From Clostridia bacterium (GTDB taxonomy: Bacteria > Bacillota_A > Clostridia > Christensenellales > UBA1242), in NCBI GenBank assembly GCA_028701635.1, contig JAQVQJ010000035.1, forward strand, positions 1-10,123: a stretch of DNA of 10,123 nucleotides, read 5' to 3'. The translations under genes and the position numbers were made by a program. The notes below the pieces were generated by a model. That model was not told the origin of the DNA. It worked only from the letters and a program-made list of their open reading frames with translations, and did not search any database. Shown here one piece after another: positions 5,655 through 10,123 of this stretch (position 1 is its first letter; the number at the start of each line of letters is the position of its first letter).

Positions 5655-6287
5655 GTGAATTCAAGAGTTAAAGAGGTTTTAACATTTTTAAGAAGCAAGT
5701 TTCCAAAAGCAGCTTGCGAATTAAATTATAAAAGTAATTATGAGCTTCTGGTGGCGGTTATTTTATCTGCTCAATGCACGGATAAGAGAGTAAACTTGAT
5801 TACAAAACAACTTTTTGAAAAATACCCAACCGCTAAAATAATGGCGAATGCAAATCTTTTAGATATTGAAAACGAAATAAAGTCTTGTGGCTTTTATCAC
5901 AATAAAGCAAAAAGTATAATTAGTGCTTGCAAAGATATTGTAGACATGTATAATGGTGAAGTACCTAGCGAGATGGATAAACTGATTAAACTAAGAGGCG
6001 TAGGAAGAAAAACTGCAAATGTTATCATATCAGTTGGTTTTGGCGGAGATGCAATAGCTGTTGATACTCATGTTTTTAGGGTTTCAAGAAGGCTTTTATT
6101 AGCAGATGAGAAAACCCCGGAAAAAGTGGAGTTACAATTACAAAAAGTTATAGACAAAAAAGATTGGACAGAAATGCACTATTTAATGGTGTTATTTGGA
6201 AGATATATATGCAAATCGCAAAGACCACTTTGCGAAGAGTGTAAACTAAAAGATATATGTAAATATTATCAAAATCGAGTAAAGTAA
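5655..6287 (+). CDS. nth: Endonuclease III (DNA glycosylase/AP lyase)
   Basis: Removes oxidised pyrimidines and cleaves the abasic site in base excision repair. The 210 residues cover the full family. The helix-hairpin-helix LRGVGRKTANVII carries the catalytic Lys, and AVDTHVFRV carries the catalytic Asp. The C-terminal C-x6-C-x2-C-x5-C (CKSQRPLCEECKLKDIC) binds the 4Fe-4S cluster. SAQCTDKRVN near the N-terminus is also typical. The start is GTG: it is the first in-frame start after a TAA at 5643, and the protein then aligns with the E. coli N-terminus. No Shine-Dalgarno precedes it. An ATG at 5651 in another frame opens only a six-codon ORF. obgE follows after 11 bp, so the two are probably one operon. 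Confidence 0.95.
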   Translation: MNSRVKEVLTFLRSKFPKAACELNYKSNYELLVAVILSAQCTDKRVNLITKQLFEKYPTAKIMANANLLDIENEIKSCGFYHNKAKSIISACKDIVDMYNGEVPSEMDKLIKLRGVGRKTANVIISVGFGGDAIAVDTHVFRVSRRLLLADEKTPEKVELQLQKVIDKKDWTEMHYLMVLFGRYICKSQRPLCEECKLKDICKYYQNRVK

Positions 6288-6298
6288 AAGGGGAAAAT

Positions 6299-7582
6299 AT
6301 GTTTTTAGATGTTGCGAAAATTAAAATTCAAGCCGGAAATGGCGGAAATGGCAAAGTTTCTTTTATTAGAACAAAAATGACTATGAATGGTGGCCCAGAT
6401 GGGGGAAATGGAGGCAAAGGCGGAGATGTTTATTTTATTGCAAAAAACAACCTAAATACGCTATATGAATTTAAATTTAAAACTAAATTTAAAGCAGATA
6501 ATGGATTAGATGGAGAAAGCAATAATAAGGCTGGAAAACATGGTAAAGATCTTTATATTGCTGTTCCTGTTGGTACTATTATAAAAGATGCAAGTTCAGG
6601 AAATTATTTGGCGGACTTACTTGAAGAAAATAGCTCAGTTAAGGTTCTACGAGGTGGTAAAGGCGGTAGAGGAAATACTTTTTATGCTAATGCAACAAGA
6701 CAAGCTCCACATTTTTCCCAAGGGGGAGAAAAAACACAACAATTTGAAATTATTCTTGAATTAAAAACAATTGCAGATGTTGGGTTAGTCGGGTACCCAA
6801 ATGTTGGTAAAAGTACTTTATTATCTACTATAACAAATGCAAGACCTAAAATTGCAAACTATCATTTTACAACTTTAACTCCAAATTTAGGAGTTGTTGA
6901 ACATCATGGAAATACTTTTGTTATCGCTGATATTCCGGGATTGATTGAAGGGGCAAGCGATGGAGCTGGTTTGGGCTATCAATTTTTAAAGCATGTTGAG
7001 AGGGTTCGTGTAATTTTACACATGGTTGACATTTCTGGAATTGAAGAAAGAAAACCCTTTGAGGATTATATTAAAATAAATAAAGAATTGGAAAAATATA
7101 GTAAAATTTTGGCTAAATTGCCACAAATTATTGTTTTAACAAAAATAGATTTAATAGATGAAGAAAACTTAAAGGAAAAAACGGAAGAATTTAAGACTAA
7201 ATTGAAGAAAGAATTAAAGGATAAAAAAATTCTATCAATTTCCGCTATCACTAATAGGGGTTTAGAAGAATTAAAAAATGAAATTTGGCAGTTATTAGAA
7301 AAAACACCAAAGCCAGAACCTGCACAAATTGAACCCTTTGTTCTCGACGAAAGAGATACAAGAAGTATCCAGATTCAGAAAGAGGGAGATAATATTTTTA
7401 GAGTCTCCGGTGGACTTATTGAGGAAATTGCAAGGAGTGTAATACTTTCGGATATGGCATCTTTAGCATATTTTCAAAAACGATTAAAGAACGATGGTAT
7501 TTTAGATAAATTACATGAAGCTGGGGCAGTTGATGGCGATACAATTCGCATTAAAGATGCCGAGTTTATATTGACGGATTAG
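6299..7582 (+). CDS. obgE: Obg-family GTPase (ObgE/CgtA)
   Basis: An essential GTPase that binds the 50S ribosomal subunit during assembly and is linked to the stringent response. All three domains are present in 427 residues: the glycine-rich Obg fold (about 1-158, with GNGGNGKVSF, GGPDGGNGGKGGD and RGGKGGRGN), the G domain (about 159-330) and the C-terminal OCT domain (about 345-427, with YFQKRLKNDGI and AGAVDGDTIRI). G motifs: G1 GYPNVGKS (165-172), switch I TTLTPNLG (191-198), G3 DIPGLIEGA (211-219), G4 TKID (281-284), G5 SISAIT. AAAGGGG (6287-6293) precedes the ATG by 5 nt. It follows nth by 11 bp; no terminator is seen between it and the small gene after it. Confidence 0.97.
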   Translation: MFLDVAKIKIQAGNGGNGKVSFIRTKMTMNGGPDGGNGGKGGDVYFIAKNNLNTLYEFKFKTKFKADNGLDGESNNKAGKHGKDLYIAVPVGTIIKDASSGNYLADLLEENSSVKVLRGGKGGRGNTFYANATRQAPHFSQGGEKTQQFEIILELKTIADVGLVGYPNVGKSTLLSTITNARPKIANYHFTTLTPNLGVVEHHGNTFVIADIPGLIEGASDGAGLGYQFLKHVERVRVILHMVDISGIEERKPFEDYIKINKELEKYSKILAKLPQIIVLTKIDLIDEENLKEKTEEFKTKLKKELKDKKILSISAITNRGLEELKNEIWQLLEKTPKPEPAQIEPFVLDERDTRSIQIQKEGDNIFRVSGGLIEEIARSVILSDMASLAYFQKRLKNDGILDKLHEAGAVDGDTIRIKDAEFILTD

Positions 7583-7615
7583 TACTATTTCTTATTAAAA
7601 TTCATAAATATTTGT

Positions 7616-7819
7616 ATGGATTGTATTCCACCTGAAAGAATGGTTCAGTTGGCTACTCAAATTGCTATTGAACTAGCCAAAGGGAAAGATATAGAAGAAA
7701 TAAATTTAGCGAGAAATATTGCCTCGCTTATTTCGTCTGCGCTTCAAGTAATACTTAGTCAAAGATGTATTAATGAAAGGAAAAATAAATCAAAAAAAGA
7801 CCCATTTATTTTTAAATAA
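7616..7819 (+). CDS. Small uncharacterised helical protein, 67 aa
   Basis: I do not recognise a function. The protein looks soluble and helical: MDCIPPERMVQLATQIAIELAKGKDIEEIN, then an aliphatic stretch NIASLISSALQVILSQR, then a Lys-rich tail. It has the general look of small Firmicute proteins of about 65 residues that begin with a short Cys motif and contain 'A-I-A-x-G-K-x-x-E-E', possibly the DUF6774 type; this is a memory-based guess and not a match I can test. It starts 33 bp after obgE with no terminator between, so it is probably co-transcribed. No Shine-Dalgarno is visible before ATG 7616. An internal ATG (codon 9) has a weak GAAAG nearby. That lowers confidence that it is translated as drawn. 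Confidence 0.55.
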   Translation: MDCIPPERMVQLATQIAIELAKGKDIEEINLARNIASLISSALQVILSQRCINERKNKSKKDPFIFK

Positions 7820-7822
7820 ATG
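7792..7822 (-). terminator. Possible minus-strand terminator downstream of polA
   Basis: CATTTATTT (7803-7811) and AAATAAATG (7814-7822) form a perfect inverted repeat. Read on the minus strand it is followed, after four bases, by seven T residues (7798-7792). It could stop transcripts coming from polA. The stem is almost all A-T and the loop is very tight, and it overlaps the 3' end of the small plus-strand gene, so it may be chance. Confidence 0.3.
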
Positions 7823-7849
7823 AGTGAGAACAAGATTTCTTCGAAGTCT

Positions 7850-7894
7850 GGATTGCCACGGCGCTTTACTCCTCGCAATGACGAGTAAAGCGCC
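7850..7894. repeat. Dispersed palindromic repeat, 'ATTGCCACG...CGCAATGACG' type
   Basis: GGATTGCCACG (7850-7860) and CGCAATGACG (7874-7883) are the conserved ends of a short repeat seen in many unrelated bacterial genomes (minus-strand form CGTCATTGCGAGG...CGTGGCAATCC). Overlapping this, GGCGCTTTACTC (7860-7871) and GAGTAAAGCGCC (7883-7894) form a perfect 12-bp inverted repeat with an 11-nt loop. It is clearly richer in GC than its surroundings and lies between the 3' ends of convergent genes. Confidence 0.7.
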
Positions 7895-7920
7895 AACTAA
7901 AACGGGCTTACTAAATATTA

Positions 7921-7994
7921 TATGTCATTCTGAGCGAAGCGAAGAATCTTCGACCCCAGCGAAAAAGATTCTTCGCTTCGCTCAGAATGACATA
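7921..7994. repeat. Perfect 30-bp inverted repeat, 'GTCATTCTGAGCGAAGCGAA' type element
   Basis: Arms at 7921-7950 and 7965-7994 are exact reverse complements over 30 bp, with a 14-nt loop. The arm contains GTCATTCTGAGCGAAGCGAA, a repeat family known from many bacterial genomes. As RNA it would form a very stable hairpin that could protect 3' ends or block read-through between the convergent obgE unit and polA. It has no coding capacity of its own and no transposase, so it is a REP- or MITE-like non-autonomous element. Confidence 0.8.
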
Positions 7995-8053
7995 GTACAC
8001 ACAAAGTTCGGAAAATTATTTTGAAAATTAAATAAAAAAAATAATGAGATGCT

Positions 8054-10123
8054 TTACTTGCAGTCGTATAAATTTTTGCCAAAAGAAACTTCAACAGGAA
8101 GTGGAACGGAAAGATTTGCTACACTTTCCATTGCATCTCTTAAAATTTTCGATGCTTGCTTTATTTCATTTTCTGGACAATCAAGAATTAACTCATCGTG
8201 GATTTGCAATATAAGTTTTGTTTCCATTTTATTTTCTTCTAATTGTTTATTTACATTTATCATTGCAATTTTAATAATATCGGAAGCTGTTCCTTGTAAA
8301 GGCATATTCATTGCTACTCTTTCACCAAATTTTCGAATTGAAAAATTTGCAGATTTTAATTCAGGGATATATCTTATACGACCGAATAAAGTAGAAGCAT
8401 ATCCCCTTTCTTTAGCTAATTCTATACTTTCACCAACATATTCTTTAACACGAGGAAAGACTTCAAAGTATTTAGTAATATATTCCTTTGCTTTAGCAAC
8501 ACTTATTCCTAAACTTTGAGATAGTCCATAATCGCTTATCCCATAAATAATACCGAAATTAACAGTTTTCGCAAGTCGGCGTTGCGTTGAAGTAACAGAA
8601 TTTAATGGAATGCCAAAAATAGAAGAAGCTGTGCGAGTATGAATATCTTCGTTTTTTTCGTAAGCACTGATTAAATTTTGGTCTTGGCTGTAATGTGCCA
8701 TTAGTCGTAGTTCAATTTGATTATAATCCGCGGAGACAATATTTCCATTTTCAAATCTTGATATGAAAACTTTTCTTAATTTTTTTCCTTCATCATCTCT
8801 AATTGGTAGATTTTGAAGATTTGGTTCAGTTGATGAAAGTCTTCCAGTTGCGGTTTGCGTTTGATTGAATACAGTACGAATATAGCCATTATTGTTTTTA
8901 GCAATCTCGCTGAAAGACTCTACATAAGTTGTCAATAGTTTTTGTATTTTTCTATAACGAAGTAAATAGGGAATTATTTCGTGTTGATTTTCTAATTCTG
9001 TTAATACATCAACATTCGTTGATAATTTTTTATTATTTGTTGCTTTTAATCCTAATTTAGTAAACAAAATATTTGAAAGTTGTTTTGGAGAATTTATATT
9101 AAACACTTCACCAGCTAAATTTTGTACATTTTGGGAAATCATACTTTGTTCTTCTACTAAGCTTTTTTTCAATATTTCCAGTTCATGAATATCAATTAAC
9201 ATTCCACTATTTTCCATTTTGTAAAGAACATTAACCAAAGGAAATTCAATATTATTGTATAAATCATAAACTCCCATTTCTTTCATCTTTGAAGTTAAGT
9301 CTTTTTCAATGTAAAAGAATGATGGGCAGTCTTCTATTTCGCTCTTTTTCTCTTCTCCTAGTAAATATTTTGCTAGGGTAATATCAAATATGTTTCCAGC
9401 TATGTCAACATTAAATTTTTGAAGTATATGTTTATGTTTCTTTAAATCCAAACATATTTTTTGAATAGTGTTATCTTCAAACACTTTACGAAGAGTGGTG
9501 AGTGCGTGTTCTATGGAAAAACTGTTTGAGAACATAGATATTTCTTCTTGAAACTCATACACAGCATTTGGAGAGCAAGCAATGCTTAAACTTGAAGAGA
9601 AGTTAAATGCTATTCGTTTTTCTTCTTGAATAAAACCAACAAGTTTTTCTAAACCTTCTTGTGAGTTGATTTTAATTTTTGTAAAAGTTTTTGTTTCTTC
9701 ATTAGTTAAGTCAATGACTTTATCTTCAAATATGTCTTTTCTTCGTAAAAGACTATTAAAATCATATTGTTTAAAAATATCAAAAGTTTTTTTAGTATAG
9801 GGAAATTCATAGGTGCAGTCTTCAAGTTTAAATTCAACATCAACATCTCTTTCAATCTTTGCCAATTTATAGGAAATTTCCGCCATTTCTTTACCGGTTA
9901 TTAATTTTTCTTTTAATTTACCGGATATTTCTTCTATGTTTTCATAGACACCTTTAAGCGAACCATATCTTTGAATTAAATCAAGTCCACCCTTTTCACC
10001 AATTCCTGCAATACCGGGAATATTATCGGAAGCATCGCCTCGAATAGCCTTATAGTCTACTATTTGTTCGGGAGTTAATCCCATAAGTGCATTAAGAGCC
10101 TTTCTATCAATCAATTCTATTTC
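8054..10123 (-). CDS. polA: DNA polymerase I, C-terminal part (5' end outside window)
   Basis: Fills gaps and removes RNA primers during replication and repair. The frame is open to the window edge (10123), so the true start is not visible; the TTG at 10114 is internal. About 689 codons are present, and roughly 170-180 N-terminal residues of the 5' nuclease domain are missing. The nuclease H3TH motif GDASDNIPGIAGIGEK lies near 10040-9990. The polymerase domain is intact: motif A DYNQIELRLMAHYS (near 8735-8695), motif B RRLAKTVNFGIIYG (near 8585-8540) and motif C QIHDELIL (near 8210-8190). In the middle domain the exo I site (DxE) reads AFNFSSS, so proofreading residues appear lost, as in Bacillus-type Pol I. 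It ends with the normal SFGKNLYDCK. Confidence 0.95.
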   Translation of the reverse strand, partial: EIELIDRKALNALMGLTPEQIVDYKAIRGDASDNIPGIAGIGEKGGLDLIQRYGSLKGVYENIEEISGKLKEKLITGKEMAEISYKLAKIERDVDVEFKLEDCTYEFPYTKKTFDIFKQYDFNSLLRRKDIFEDKVIDLTNEETKTFTKIKINSQEGLEKLVGFIQEEKRIAFNFSSSLSIACSPNAVYEFQEEISMFSNSFSIEHALTTLRKVFEDNTIQKICLDLKKHKHILQKFNVDIAGNIFDITLAKYLLGEEKKSEIEDCPSFFYIEKDLTSKMKEMGVYDLYNNIEFPLVNVLYKMENSGMLIDIHELEILKKSLVEEQSMISQNVQNLAGEVFNINSPKQLSNILFTKLGLKATNNKKLSTNVDVLTELENQHEIIPYLLRYRKIQKLLTTYVESFSEIAKNNNGYIRTVFNQTQTATGRLSSTEPNLQNLPIRDDEGKKLRKVFISRFENGNIVSADYNQIELRLMAHYSQDQNLISAYEKNEDIHTRTASSIFGIPLNSVTSTQRRLAKTVNFGIIYGISDYGLSQSLGISVAKAKEYITKYFEVFPRVKEYVGESIELAKERGYASTLFGRIRYIPELKSANFSIRKFGERVAMNMPLQGTASDIIKIAMINVNKQLEENKMETKLILQIHDELILDCPENEIKQASKILRDAMESVANLSVPLPVEVSFGKNLYDCK

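Noticed and set aside
5651..5671. ATG at 5651 as start of nth or as an upstream peptide
   Set aside because: It is out of frame with nth and stops after six codons; it has no Shine-Dalgarno, so it is probably chance.
7066..7251. Minus-strand open frame of 61 codons
   Set aside because: It is antisense to the G domain of obgE; its Phe/Ser/Ile-rich content is what AT-rich antisense sequence gives.
7824..8024. Plus-strand open frame of 66 codons
   Set aside because: It is composed almost entirely of the two palindromic repeats; its translation (CHSERSEES) is a familiar artefact of this repeat family.
8049..8519. Plus-strand open frame of 156 codons
   Set aside because: It is antisense to the polymerase domain of polA, whose motifs A, B and C are intact.

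Overview
This window is AT-rich chromosomal DNA. It most likely comes from a low-GC Clostridia-like Firmicute, possibly uncultured. The basis is the base composition, strong AGGAGG-type ribosome binding sites, extended -10 promoters, and the gene families present: a zf-trcl zinc ribbon, a TM2 protein, a CtpE/YoaB-like P-type ATPase, Obg, and a PolA whose proofreading residues are lost. TGG encodes Trp and TGA does not appear as a sense codon, so the standard bacterial code is used. I cannot name a genus.

Layout: (1) Positions 1-169, minus strand: a tRNA-Ala(UGC)/tRNA-Ile(GAU) pair behind a near-consensus promoter; the Ile gene is cut by the window edge. (2) Positions 242-885, plus strand: two small genes with almost identical extended -10 elements. 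One encodes a 51-residue zinc ribbon and is followed by a clear terminator; the other encodes a TM2 membrane protein. (3) Positions 882-1592: an ArsR/SmtB-type repressor (minus) divergent from a 75-residue protein (plus) with poly-Leu and a C-x2-C repeat tail. The 147 bp between them hold two palindromes of the same geometry and a direct repeat. This is the most interesting locus in the window. (4) Positions 1708-5212, minus: a P-type cation ATPase followed 10 bp later by recF, apparently one operon. (5) Positions 5294-5603, minus: acyl carrier protein as a single-gene unit with its own promoter and terminator. (6) Positions 5643-7819, plus: nth (endonuclease III, probably leaderless), obgE, and a small uncharacterised protein, probably one transcript. 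(7) Positions 7841-7994: two GC-richer palindromic repeat elements between convergent genes. (8) Positions 8054-10123, minus: the C-terminal two thirds or more of DNA polymerase I, running off the window.

Most genes are housekeeping: DNA repair and replication (recF, nth, polA), ribosome assembly (obgE), lipid synthesis (acpP) and ion transport. The best candidate for something undescribed is the ArsR-like gene paired with the Cys-repeat peptide. Its arrangement recalls smtB/smtA repressor-metallothionein pairs, but the small protein is hydrophobic at its N-terminus and does not look like a known metallothionein.
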